From the NCBI RefSeq assembly GCF_030406325.1, contig NZ_JAUEQY010000007.1, positions 186,001 to 250,000 of the forward strand: a stretch of 64,000 nt of DNA, given 5' to 3'. A program made the translations under genes and the position numbers. Shown here in pieces: positions 28,375 through 37,099 of the stretch. Positions within the stretch are counted from its first letter, which is position 1. The number at the start of each line of letters is the position of its first letter. Origin of the DNA: Actinomadura sp. DC4 (lineage in GTDB: Bacteria; Actinomycetota; Actinomycetes; Streptosporangiales; Streptosporangiaceae). A model generated the notes under the pieces. That model saw only the letters and a list, made by a program, of their open reading frames with translations, had not been told where the DNA came from and searched no databases.

Positions 28375-29451
28375 TCAGAACGCCGAGGAGACGGACTGCC
28401 GTGCGTTGGACGCGTCGTACTCACGGTCGGTGATGATGACCTTGTCGGGGATGGCCTGGCCGTTCAGGAAGTTCGTCAGCGTCTGGAAGGCCAGCGGCCC
28501 GAACCTCGGGTTGCTCTCGATGACCGCCGAGATCCAGCCGCCCGGGATCTGCGACACGGCGTTCCGCGTGCCGTCCACCGTGACGATCTTGATCTGGCCG
28601 GCCTTCTTGCCCGCGCCCTTCAGCGCCGTCACCGCGCCGAGACCCATCTCGTCGTTCTCGGCGTAGAGGCCGTTCACGTCCGGGTTGCTCTGGATCAGCT
28701 GCTCGGTGACCTGCTGGCCCTTCTCCCGGGTGAACTCGGCGGTCTGCTGGAAGGTGATCTTGATCCCCGGCGCCGCCTTCTTCAGCTCGTCCTTGAAGCC
28801 GTTGGTCCGGTCCGTGGTCACGTTGTTGCCCGACGCGCCGAGCAGGATCGCGACGTTGCCCTTCCCCCCGAGCGCCTTGACCATCTGGTCGGCGGCCCGC
28901 TTGCCCTGTTCGTAGAAGTTCGACCCGATGAACGTCACGTAGTCCTTGCAGGCCGTCGCGTTGATCTGGCGGTCGACCGTGATGATCGGGATGTGCTTGG
29001 CGGAGGCCTGCTGCAGCACCGGTTCCCAGCCGTCGGAGTTGAGCGGCGCGATGATGAGCGCCTGCGCCCCCTGGGCGATGAGCTGCTGCACGTCGCTGAT
29101 CTGCTTGTTGAACTGCGACTGCCCGTTCGTCGCCTTCAGGTGGCCGATGCCGAGCTTCTTCGCCTCGGACTTGATCGAGGCGGTCTCGGCGATGCGGAAC
29201 GGGTTCGCCTCCTTCTCGGACTGGGAGAACCCGACCGTCCCGGACTTCAGGTCGAACTTCTGCGCCCCGAACTTGGAGAGCGTGCACGAGGGTGCGCTGC
29301 CCGAGGGGGTCTGGACGACCTGCTGCTGACCCTGCGTGTCCTGCGCGCCGGCCTGCTTGTCGTCCTCGGACTTTGCGCAACCGGCGGCGGCGACGGTCAG
29401 CACGGCGACGAGCGCGGCGGCACGTACGCCACGGCGCGAAGGAACGGTCAT
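28375..29451 (-). CDS. Sugar-binding lipoprotein (YtfQ-like)
   Basis: A 358-residue periplasmic-binding-protein-1-type lipoprotein that should capture sugar outside the membrane. Signal with lipobox 'VAAAGC', Gln/Ser-rich linker, then 'GTVGFSQSEKEANPFRIAETASIKSEA', 'IIAPLNSDGWEPVLQQA', 'HIPIITVDRQI' and 'YAENDEMGLGAVTAL', which follow the E. coli galactofuranose-binding YtfQ layout (GWEPVL and D-R motifs). First gene of the importer operon; RBS GGAAGG. The ligand is probably a furanose or galactose/arabinose-type sugar, given the linked hydrolases. It is divergent from GH2 at 29622, 170 bp apart, so co-regulation is likely. Confidence 0.9.
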   Translation of the reverse strand: MTVPSRRGVRAAALVAVLTVAAAGCAKSEDDKQAGAQDTQGQQQVVQTPSGSAPSCTLSKFGAQKFDLKSGTVGFSQSEKEANPFRIAETASIKSEAKKLGIGHLKATNGQSQFNKQISDVQQLIAQGAQALIIAPLNSDGWEPVLQQASAKHIPIITVDRQINATACKDYVTFIGSNFYEQGKRAADQMVKALGGKGNVAILLGASGNNVTTDRTNGFKDELKKAAPGIKITFQQTAEFTREKGQQVTEQLIQSNPDVNGLYAENDEMGLGAVTALKGAGKKAGQIKIVTVDGTRNAVSQIPGGWISAVIESNPRFGPLAFQTLTNFLNGQAIPDKVIITDREYDASNARQSVSSAF

Positions 29452-29621
29452 GGGCGGATCCTTCCCCTAGTGGAGATCACAGCGGGATGAAAGGCATCCG
29501 TATTGAGCCACTCCTGATCGTGTTCTGTCAACATCGATCTGAATATTGCAATTGTGGTCATGGACGCTCATGCTGAGGGCCGTCTCGCCCGCCTCCGCCC
29601 CGCGCAGATGGGAGCCCCTCC

Positions 29622-32126
29622 TTGTACGCGCTGCGATCCCACGCGACGGCCCGCCCCCGTGGCCCGGCCCTCCTCATCGGCGTGGCCCTCACGCTGCTCG
29701 CCGCCCTCCTCGTACCGGCCGAAGCCGCGCCGGCCACGCCCCGCCCCTCCGCGCAGACGCAGCTGACCACACCCTGGACGAGTCAGGTCTCCGCGAAGAA
29801 CGCCCTGCCGGACTACCCCCGCCCGCAGCTCACCCGGTCCCGCTGGCAGAACCTCAACGGCACGTGGCAGTTCGCCGAGGCCGCCGCCGGTGAGACGCCG
29901 CCGGCCGGCCGGAATCTGGCGGACCGCATCCTCGTGCCGTACCCGGTGGAGTCCCTCCTGTCCGAGATCCAGCGGCACGTCGACCACATGTGGTACCGCC
30001 GGACGTTCACCGTGCCGCGCTCCTGGCACGGCGACCGGCTGCTGCTGCACTTCCAGGCCGTGGACTACCAGGCCGTCGTCTACGTCAACGGCGTCAAGGT
30101 CGCGACGCACACCGGCGGGTACGACTCCTTCACCGCCGACGTGACCGGCGCGCTGAGGGGGACCGGCCCCCAGGAGGTCCTGGTCGGCGTCGACGACACC
30201 ACCGACATCGGCGCGCAGCCGGTCGGCAAGCAGCGCCAGACCGGCGACGGCATCTTCTACACGCCGTCCTCGGGCATCTGGCAGACGGTGTGGATGGAGC
30301 CGGTGGCCGCCGCGCACATCGACCGGCTCGACGCGACGCCCGACCTGGCCGCCAAGGCGCTCCGGCTGACCGTACACGCCACCGGCGTCACCTCCCAGAC
30401 CGTCGAGGCCACCGCGTACGCCGGGAGGCGTGAGGTCGGGCGGGTCACCGGCCGGGCCGGTACGGAGCTCCGGCTGCCCGTCCCGCACCCGCACCTGTGG
30501 AGCCCCGACGACCCGTACCTGTACACGCTGAAGGTGCGGCTGGTCGACCGGCACCGGAGCGTCGACGCGACCGGCTCCTACTTCGGGATGCGCTCGATCG
30601 GTCTCGGCAAGGGTCCGGACGGCAAGGTGCGGACGCTCCTCAACGGGAAGTTCCTCATGCAGGTCGGCACGCTCGACCAGGGGTTCTGGCCGGACGGCGT
30701 CTACACCGCGCCGACCGACGCGGCGCTGCGGTTCGACCTGGAGGCGCACAAGCGGCTCGGCTTCAACATGGTCCGCAAGCACGTCAAGGTCGAACCCGAC
30801 CGCTGGTACTACTGGGCGGACCGGCTCGGCCTGCTCGTCTGGCAGGACATGCCCTCGACGTTCGCCTCGCACACGCCGCCGGCGTCGGTGAAGGAGCAGT
30901 TCGAGACCCAGCTCCACGCGGTCGTCGACCAGCACCGCAGCCACCCGTCGATCATCACCTGGGTGCCGTTCAACGAGGGCTGGGGCGAGTACGAACCCGG
31001 CCGCATCGCCGGTGAGATCAAGTCCTGGGACCCCAGCCGTCTCGTGAACGCGGACAGCGGCGTCAACTGCTGCGACTCGCTGCCCGACAACGGCGAGGGT
31101 GACATCTACGACGACCACACCTACGTCGGGCCGGGAGCCCCCGCCCAGCAGGGCGCACGCGCGGCCGTGGACGGGGAGTACGGCGGGCTCGGCCTGCGCG
31201 TCGACGGGCACATGTTCGACCCGGCGAACGGCTTCGCGTACGAGATGGAGCCGGACGCGGCCACGCTGACCCGCCGCTACACCGAGCTGCAGGGCCGGCT
31301 GCTGCAGGTGGAGAAGCGGTGCGGGATCTCCGCGTCGGTCTACACCCAGATCACCGACGTCGAGGACGAGCTCAACGGCATCTACACCTACGACCGCCGG
31401 GTGCTCAAGCCCGGCGCCGACCAGGTGCGCGCCGCGAACCTCGCGCTCATCAAGGCGTCGGGCTCGGTCGGCGGCGGAGGCGGGACGACCTACCCGCCCG
31501 GCACGCCGGGGCTCGACGGCGTGAGCTTCTACCCGTTCGACGAGGGCGGTGGCACGGTCGCCGGGGACGCCGCGGGCACGCACGACGCGACGCTCGTGGG
31601 CGGCCCCGCGTGGACGGCCGGGCACTCCGGCTCGGCGCTGCAGTTCGACGGCTCCGGCCAGTACGCGGACACGGGCGCGGCGATCCTGGACACGACCGGG
31701 AACTACAGCGTCTCCGCCTGGGTGAAGCTGGACCGCCGCGGGTCCTTCGCCACCGCGGTCAGCCAGGACGGCGACACCAACAGTGCGTTCTACCTGCAGT
31801 ACTCCGGCGCGGACGACCGCTTCGCGTTCAGCTTCGCCGGCGTACGCGCGCTCGCGCCCACCGCCCCGCAGACCGGCCAGTGGTACCACCTCGTCGGCGT
31901 CCGCGACGCCGCGAGCGGCACCCTCACCCTCTACGTCGACGGGCAGCAGGCCGGCACCGCGCCGGCCTGCCTCGGCGACGCGTCCACGGGCCACACCGTG
32001 ATCGGCCGCGCCCGGTACGGCGGCAACCCGGTCGACTACTGGCCCGGCGCCATCGACCAGGTGCACGTCTACGACCGCGCCCTGTCGGCCGCCGAGGCCT
32101 CCCAGCTCTACCAGTCCGGAAAGTGA
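29622..32126 (+). CDS. Secreted GH2 glycosidase with LamG-type C-terminus
   Basis: An 834-residue exported glycoside hydrolase. Signal peptide ~1-36 ('LLIGVALTLLAALLVPAEAAPA'-type). GH2 N-terminal sugar-binding, Ig-like and TIM-barrel domains follow. The probable acid/base is E452 in 'FNEGWGEYE' and the probable nucleophile E519 in 'VDGEYGGLG'. After a Gly linker (about 610-625, GGGGGTTYPP) comes a ~200-residue LamG/concanavalin-like module ('YSVSAWVKLDRRGSF', 'LTLYVDGQQAG', 'YDRALSAAEASQLY'), likely carbohydrate binding. The start is TTG 29622 with GGGAG 8 nt upstream. GH127 follows 43 bp downstream, so the two probably form an operon. Exact substrate unresolved (beta-galactosidase-like or arabinosidase-like). 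Confidence 0.88.
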   Translation: MYALRSHATARPRGPALLIGVALTLLAALLVPAEAAPATPRPSAQTQLTTPWTSQVSAKNALPDYPRPQLTRSRWQNLNGTWQFAEAAAGETPPAGRNLADRILVPYPVESLLSEIQRHVDHMWYRRTFTVPRSWHGDRLLLHFQAVDYQAVVYVNGVKVATHTGGYDSFTADVTGALRGTGPQEVLVGVDDTTDIGAQPVGKQRQTGDGIFYTPSSGIWQTVWMEPVAAAHIDRLDATPDLAAKALRLTVHATGVTSQTVEATAYAGRREVGRVTGRAGTELRLPVPHPHLWSPDDPYLYTLKVRLVDRHRSVDATGSYFGMRSIGLGKGPDGKVRTLLNGKFLMQVGTLDQGFWPDGVYTAPTDAALRFDLEAHKRLGFNMVRKHVKVEPDRWYYWADRLGLLVWQDMPSTFASHTPPASVKEQFETQLHAVVDQHRSHPSIITWVPFNEGWGEYEPGRIAGEIKSWDPSRLVNADSGVNCCDSLPDNGEGDIYDDHTYVGPGAPAQQGARAAVDGEYGGLGLRVDGHMFDPANGFAYEMEPDAATLTRRYTELQGRLLQVEKRCGISASVYTQITDVEDELNGIYTYDRRVLKPGADQVRAANLALIKASGSVGGGGGTTYPPGTPGLDGVSFYPFDEGGGTVAGDAAGTHDATLVGGPAWTAGHSGSALQFDGSGQYADTGAAILDTTGNYSVSAWVKLDRRGSFATAVSQDGDTNSAFYLQYSGADDRFAFSFAGVRALAPTAPQTGQWYHLVGVRDAASGTLTLYVDGQQAGTAPACLGDASTGHTVIGRARYGGNPVDYWPGAIDQVHVYDRALSAAEASQLYQSGK

Positions 32127-32169
32127 GACCGCGGGGAGGGGGCTCGGCCCCCTCCCCCAGGGAGTGAAC

Positions 32170-34611
32170 ATGGAACGTCGAACCTTCCTGCGGCGCGGCC
32201 TCGCGGCCGGCGGCGGCGCCCTCGTCGCGCCGTCCGTCGCCCGGCCCGCGTCCGCGTCCCCGCGTGCCCCCGGCACCGTCCGGGTGATCCGCACGGCCGA
32301 GGCGCCCTCGGCCGGCGGCCTCTACACGCCGAACCGCGCGCCGCTGCGGCCCGAGCCGTTCCTGCGGCTGCCGCCCGGGAACGTGAAACCGAAGGGCTGG
32401 CTGCGCCGGCAGCTCGACCTCCAGGTCGAGGGGCTCAACGGCCGCATGCCGGAGGTGTCGGACTATCTGGTCTATGAGACCAACGGCTGGGTCGACCCGG
32501 CCCAGGACGGCTGGGAGGAGCTGCCGTACTGGCTGCGCGGCCTCACCGACTTAGGCCTGGTCACCGGCGACCAGCGGGTGCGCGACCTGACCGGCCGGTG
32601 GGTCGACGGCATCCTCGCCGCGCAGCAGCCGGACGGCTGGTTCGGGCCGGCCAGGCTGCGCACGTCGCTGGAGGGCGGCCCGGACTTCTGGCCGCACATG
32701 CCGGTACTGGACGCGCTGCGCTCGTACGCGGACGCCACCGGCGACACCCGGATCACGCCGTTCCTGACCCGGTACTTCGGGTTCCAGAACGCCCAGCCCG
32801 CCGCGGTGTTCAGCCGCGGCTGGGGCGCGTTCCGGTGGGGCGACACGATCGACTCGATCTACTGGACCTACAACCGCACCGGCGCGTCCTGGCTGCCCGA
32901 CCTGGTCCGCAAGATCCACGCCGGCTCGGCCGACTACATCTCGGGCATCCCGACCTGGCACAACGTCAACCTCGCCCAGGGCTTCCGCGAGCCGCTGCAG
33001 TACGGCGTGCTGACCGGCGACCCGGCGCTGCGCGCGGCCACCTACCGCGACTACGCCACCGTGATGGGCACGTACGGCCGGTTCCCCGGCGGCGGTTTCG
33101 CGGGTGACGAGAACTGCCGGCCGCACTACACCGATCCCCGGCAGGGCTTCGAGACCTGCGGGTTCGTGGAGTTCATGCACAGCTTCGAGCTGCTGACGCG
33201 GATCACCGGCGACCCGGTCTGGGCCGACCGGTGCGAGGAGATCGCGGTCAACTCCCTGCCCGCGGCCTTCGACCCGGCCCAGAAGGGCACCCACTACATC
33301 ACCAGCGCGAACAGCGTCCGGCTCGACGACGTCGCCAAGACCCACGGCCAGTTCCAGAACACCTTCGCCATGCAGGCGTACAAGCCGGGCGTCCACCAGT
33401 ACCGCTGTTGCCCGCACAACTACGGCATGGGCTGGCCGTACTACTCCGAGGAGCTGTGGCTCGCGACGTACGACTCCGGCCTGTGCGCCTCGATGTACGC
33501 CGCCTCGGAGGTCACGGCCAAGCTCGGCGACGGCACGACGGTGACGGTCACCGAGGACACCGGCTACCCGTTCGAGGAGACGGTCACGCTGACCGTCTCC
33601 TCGCCCCGCGAGGTCGCGTTCCCGCTGTACCTGCGGATCCCCGCCTGGTGCGCCTCGCCGTCGCTCACGGTGAACGGCGAGACGCTCCCGTTCACCGCGG
33701 CCCCGCCCTGCTACGCCGTGGTCGAGCGCACCTGGCGGTCCGGCGACCGCGTCGTGCTGGCGCTGCCGATGCGCACGACCACCCGTACGTGGGACAAGGG
33801 GGCGATCTCGGTCGCGCACGGCCCGCTGACCTTCTCCCTCGCCATCGAGGAGAGCTGGCGGCAGTTCGCGGGCACCGCCGCCTGGCCCGAGTACGAGGTC
33901 ACGGCCGGTTCGGCGTGGAACTACGGCCTCGACGGCACGTCCTTCACGCTCCGGCGCAACGCCGCGACCGGGAACCCGTTCACGCGCCGGGGCGTCCCGC
34001 TCGAACTGCGCGCGACGGCCCGCCGCATTCCCCAGTGGGGCGCCGACGACGAGAACGTCGTACGCCCGCTCCAGGACGGCCCGGCGCGGTCCGCCGAGCC
34101 TCCGGAGACGGTCACGCTCATCCCGATGGGGGCCGCTCGGCTGCGGATCACGACGTTCCCGGTCATCGGCACCGGGGCGGGCGCCCACGACTGGGTACTG
34201 CCGACGGCCTCCCACGTCTGGCAGGCCGACACGGTCGAGGCACTGTGCGACGGCATCGAGCCGGCGAACTCAAGCGACCAGTCGATCCCGCGGTTCACCT
34301 GGTGGGACCACACCGGGGGCACCGAGTGGGCCGGCTTTGAGTACGCGCAGCCGGTCACGGTCTCCGCCACCGAGGTGTACTGGTTCGACGACACCGGGCA
34401 GGGCCGGTGCCGGGTGCCGGTCTCGTGGCGGCTGCTGTACCTCGACGGGACCACGTGGCGGCCCGTCGCGAACCCGTCCGCGTACGGCACCGCGCGCGAC
34501 GCCTACAACCGGACGACGTTCACCGCCGTACGGGCGAGCGCGTTCCGCATCGAGGCGGTCCTCGGCAGCGAAGTCTCCGGCGGGATCCTCGAGTGGAGGC
34601 TCAGGGGCTGA
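32170..34611 (+). CDS. GH127-type beta-L-arabinofuranosidase, Tat-exported
   Basis: An 813-residue secreted enzyme of the DUF1680/GH127 clan. Twin-arginine signal 'ERRTFLRRGLAAGG'. The (alpha/alpha)6 barrel holds the zinc-cysteine centre: E328/C330 in 'FETCGFVEF' and C413/C414 in 'YRCCPHNYGMG'. In characterised GH127 one cysteine of the CC pair is the nucleophile and the Glu and other cysteines bind Zn. C-terminal beta domains include an F5/8-like segment ('VYWFDDTGQGRCRVPVSWRLLY'). ATG 32170 follows AGGGAG. It would release L-arabinofuranose from arabinans or hydroxyproline-linked glycans, feeding the nearby importer. The last 14 bp lie in copy A of the direct repeat, and the gene overlaps the opposite-strand toxin-like gene by 11 bp. 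Confidence 0.88.
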   Translation: MERRTFLRRGLAAGGGALVAPSVARPASASPRAPGTVRVIRTAEAPSAGGLYTPNRAPLRPEPFLRLPPGNVKPKGWLRRQLDLQVEGLNGRMPEVSDYLVYETNGWVDPAQDGWEELPYWLRGLTDLGLVTGDQRVRDLTGRWVDGILAAQQPDGWFGPARLRTSLEGGPDFWPHMPVLDALRSYADATGDTRITPFLTRYFGFQNAQPAAVFSRGWGAFRWGDTIDSIYWTYNRTGASWLPDLVRKIHAGSADYISGIPTWHNVNLAQGFREPLQYGVLTGDPALRAATYRDYATVMGTYGRFPGGGFAGDENCRPHYTDPRQGFETCGFVEFMHSFELLTRITGDPVWADRCEEIAVNSLPAAFDPAQKGTHYITSANSVRLDDVAKTHGQFQNTFAMQAYKPGVHQYRCCPHNYGMGWPYYSEELWLATYDSGLCASMYAASEVTAKLGDGTTVTVTEDTGYPFEETVTLTVSSPREVAFPLYLRIPAWCASPSLTVNGETLPFTAAPPCYAVVERTWRSGDRVVLALPMRTTTRTWDKGAISVAHGPLTFSLAIEESWRQFAGTAAWPEYEVTAGSAWNYGLDGTSFTLRRNAATGNPFTRRGVPLELRATARRIPQWGADDENVVRPLQDGPARSAEPPETVTLIPMGAARLRITTFPVIGTGAGAHDWVLPTASHVWQADTVEALCDGIEPANSSDQSIPRFTWWDHTGGTEWAGFEYAQPVTVSATEVYWFDDTGQGRCRVPVSWRLLYLDGTTWRPVANPSAYGTARDAYNRTTFTAVRASAFRIEAVLGSEVSGGILEWRLRG

Positions 34612-34634
34612 CCGTGCCCTCCGCGGCCATCGCG
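34598..34634. repeat. 37-bp direct repeat, copy A
   Basis: Matches 37063-37099 in 35 of 37 positions, including an exact 22-bp core starting GGCTCAGGGGCTGACC. It contains the stop codon of GH127 on the plus strand and, on the minus strand, the last codons (..GTVSP stop) of the toxin-like gene. Copy B is the genuine 3' end of the sugar ATPase gene. The pair brackets 2.43 kb holding only the toxin-like gene. Confidence 0.85.
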
Positions 34635-36961
34635 TTCCGCGGCCCCGGGCCGACGACGGCGACCGACACACACGCCTCCCCGCCGCTGTGTCTGCTCTCT
34701 CGCCAATTGAGCGCCAGAGGACCGGTCTGGGAGCCTGCCGCCGGTCTGGCCGGCGGGGAGAGCGACTGGGCAGCTTGTGTGGACGAGGCGGGAGACTGCG
34801 CGACGTGCAGTTGGAGGCGGCCCCGGGACGCAGCGGCCAGCAACGCGTCGATCCGCGTCTGGTCGATCCCGGCGCGTTTGTGCCGGGCCTGCTCGTACAT
34901 ACGGCCGAGCACGCCGTCGATCGAGGTGAGAGAGTTCTCCGCGGCGTCGATGCCGGTCGGGGACGGCCCGAAGCCCCGCAGTTCCACGGGAATCAGCGGC
35001 ACCGTCAGCCGGCCCTCGTTGGTGTCGGCCTCGTCGAAGCCGGTACCGATACCGACCCCCTCCCATTGATCGACTCGCTGAGCGGGCCGGGTGAGCAGGG
35101 CGTTGTCCAGGTAGGTGCCGATACTCGTCTCCTCGTCGTCCGGGAAAGGGAGACCGAGCAGGTCGATGGATCTGTCCGGCAGCATTTCCGCGACTTCGCG
35201 AAGGGCCGGCTCTTCCACGGCCTTCGCGTCATAGTCCTTATCATAGTTCGGATGAGCCCGGCGGAATTGGGTCACCAGCAGATCCCGAACGGACTTGGCG
35301 TTTCCATCCAGAAAAGTCTTCGCATCATCGGGCAACTGCTGCCTTATCCCGGCGAAGGCCACTCGCGAAGCGACCAGCAGGCGATTTTTGAGAAGCACAT
35401 CCGGTTTGAGATAACCTTCCAGCCGCGAGGCGATATGTGGATAGACCAGGGCGGTCATTCCCCGTATGGCCGACACCGACTCGATCTCACCCAGCCCGTC
35501 GAGCGAGCTAGGCAAGACCTTCGTCCCGAAGCGCCACTCGACGAAACGCTGGGCGACCTTGTCACCGAAACTGAGACCTGAACGAAGCACCGCGGCTCCG
35601 AGCGGCCCATGCTCAACCGCGTACTTGAGGAAGGCATGCATCTCGGTCAGCGGCACACCTGCGGTGTACTGGGCGAACAGTGCACCCGTCTCGCTGCCGG
35701 GCGCTGTGATCGGCAACGCCTCGAGCGTCGTCATCTCCGCCGCTATCTTCCAGGAGTCCCTGCCGGGGAAGAACTCCCAGCCTTCCTCCTCGGGGAAGAG
35801 CTCCCGGGCCGGCAGCCGCGGTCTCTGGCGAGGGTCTTCGGCCGCCTTCTCTCGTAGCGTCTCGAGCTTCTCCCGAATCGACGCCAGCGTTGTGACACGG
35901 TCAGCGGCCCGGATGTCCGCCGGCACCCCCGTCATTCCGAACGGCATCGAGACGAACTCCACTACCGGCCCGGAGACCATCTCGGCCAGCTCCTTGCCGG
36001 ACTTCTCGAAAAGACGCCTGTTCGGGTAGAACGTGCCTTCCGTGTCACGAGGGAAGTGACGCTTGTCGATCTGAACCTGGTAACCCAGACGCTCGTTGAC
36101 GGCCAGCACGAAGCCACTCGTCTCCGCCGCTGTCGGCGGTAGCCGGTGGATGAGGATGGCCGTCTCGAATTCCAGGCCGTACGCGCCGAGAAGCGGGGGC
36201 CGCTGCCCCGGAGTCACGTCGACGGCGATGCTCTCGCGAGGGAAACCGTCGCTGGTCGGCAGGAACTCCAGGCTCTCGAACCACGCCGGGAGGACCGCCT
36301 GGCGGCCCTGCTGGCCGTTCAGGAACACGATGCCGTTCTCGTCGTGGACCACGTTGAAGACGTGACCGACCGGCATGCCCCGGACCCCGACGATGACGAT
36401 GCCCCGTGCCCCGCGGCCCGCCGCGGTCATGGCGTCCACGATGGCCGCGTACCCGGGCACCGCGACCGGCTCGCCTCTGCCCAGGTTGAGGATGTGCTCG
36501 TACGGCGCGCGCTCACCCGGCGGGACCTGGTAGTACGCACGCCGCGCCGGATCCTCATCCGGATGGAGCATGGCCTCCTTCAGCGTCAGGTCCGTGCCGA
36601 TCGCGGTGAGCACGCAGTTGGTGGCGAAGTCACCCCCACGGAAACGAAGCGGATTGATCTTCGGCAACCAGGGATAGCTCGCCCGCACGACCCCGGGAGG
36701 AAGGGGACGGTGGCCGGCCCACGCGCTCCGCGCCACGCGGGCTCCGTCCTGCCGTGTGGTGCGGCCGGCCGGCCGTCGTGTCACCGGCGTCCGGCGCGGC
36801 ACCGCCGACGGATCGATGACGAACCGGCGCCCGGCCCCCGCGGCGACGAGCAGACTCCCCGCAGCGGCCTCGACACAGGCCAGAGCTTCACCCTCGGCGC
36901 TGCGAGTGGACGTTCGCCATCCGGCCGCCGGCCCGCGCTCACGGTCAGTGAGGGGTGTCAC
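34601..36961 (-). CDS. Papain-fold (Tox-PL) polymorphic-toxin-like protein
   Basis: A 786-residue protein. Residues ~12-50 resemble a DUF397 unit ('GWRTSTRSAEGEALACVEA'). Residues ~97-238 fit the papain-fold toxin/glutamine-deamidase family: C116 in 'FATNCVLTAIG', H200 in 'GMPVGHVFNVVHDENG', and N215/Q217 in 'VFLNGQQG' as the third polar position. Residues ~257-345 ('LLGAYGLEFETAIL', 'VVEFVSMPFG') vaguely recall amidoligases. The rest is helical and unknown. No signal peptide or secretion domain is evident. GC is lower than flanks. Starts at GTG 36961 behind GGAAGGAAGGGG. Its C-terminus is encoded by the direct repeat copied from the neighbouring ATPase gene. No immunity gene is recognised. 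A deamidating or proteolytic effector is inferred. Confidence 0.72.
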   Translation of the reverse strand: MTPLTDRERGPAAGWRTSTRSAEGEALACVEAAAGSLLVAAGAGRRFVIDPSAVPRRTPVTRRPAGRTTRQDGARVARSAWAGHRPLPPGVVRASYPWLPKINPLRFRGGDFATNCVLTAIGTDLTLKEAMLHPDEDPARRAYYQVPPGERAPYEHILNLGRGEPVAVPGYAAIVDAMTAAGRGARGIVIVGVRGMPVGHVFNVVHDENGIVFLNGQQGRQAVLPAWFESLEFLPTSDGFPRESIAVDVTPGQRPPLLGAYGLEFETAILIHRLPPTAAETSGFVLAVNERLGYQVQIDKRHFPRDTEGTFYPNRRLFEKSGKELAEMVSGPVVEFVSMPFGMTGVPADIRAADRVTTLASIREKLETLREKAAEDPRQRPRLPARELFPEEEGWEFFPGRDSWKIAAEMTTLEALPITAPGSETGALFAQYTAGVPLTEMHAFLKYAVEHGPLGAAVLRSGLSFGDKVAQRFVEWRFGTKVLPSSLDGLGEIESVSAIRGMTALVYPHIASRLEGYLKPDVLLKNRLLVASRVAFAGIRQQLPDDAKTFLDGNAKSVRDLLVTQFRRAHPNYDKDYDAKAVEEPALREVAEMLPDRSIDLLGLPFPDDEETSIGTYLDNALLTRPAQRVDQWEGVGIGTGFDEADTNEGRLTVPLIPVELRGFGPSPTGIDAAENSLTSIDGVLGRMYEQARHKRAGIDQTRIDALLAAASRGRLQLHVAQSPASSTQAAQSLSPPARPAAGSQTGPLALNWRESRHSGGEACVSVAVVGPGPRNAMAAEGTVSP

Positions 36962-37062
36962 GCGTCAACCGCCCCTTCCTTCCGCCCCGGTGCGGCTTCC
37001 GGTCCTGGGCGTCACATCGGGCCGATGGGTGCTTCCGGGAAAGCGCCCAGACTATCGCGGCC

Positions 37063-37099
37063 GGCTCAGGGGCTGACCGTGCCCGCCGAGGCCATCGCG
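37063..37099. repeat. 37-bp direct repeat, copy B (ATPase 3' end)
   Basis: This copy is the 3' end of the minus-strand sugar ATPase gene (stop at 37066-37068, residues 'ASAGTVSP'). It is repeated in direct orientation at 34598-34634 with two mismatches. The likely history is that foreign DNA inserted at the ATPase 3' end and regenerated that end, as integrative elements do. Confidence 0.85.

Noticed and set aside
29452-29621. Consensus promoter in the divergent sugar gap (TTGACA on the minus strand near 29525)
   Set aside because: A -35-like hexamer is present but no convincing -10 at proper spacing, so it is not listed as a feature.
29568-32294. Minus-strand frame of 908 codons opposite the GH2 gene
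   Set aside because: Antisense artefact: composition is Arg/Val/Gly-rich and it spans the whole GH2 gene, which has signal peptide and catalytic residues.
34601-36961. Nearby immunity gene for the toxin-like protein
   Set aside because: Within the bracket there is no second ORF of protein-like composition, and the flanking genes are carbohydrate genes.
34598-37099. Composite transposon or IS explanation for the repeat-bracketed toxin gene
   Set aside because: No transposase, no terminal inverted repeats just inside the repeats, and a 37-bp target duplication would be unusually long.
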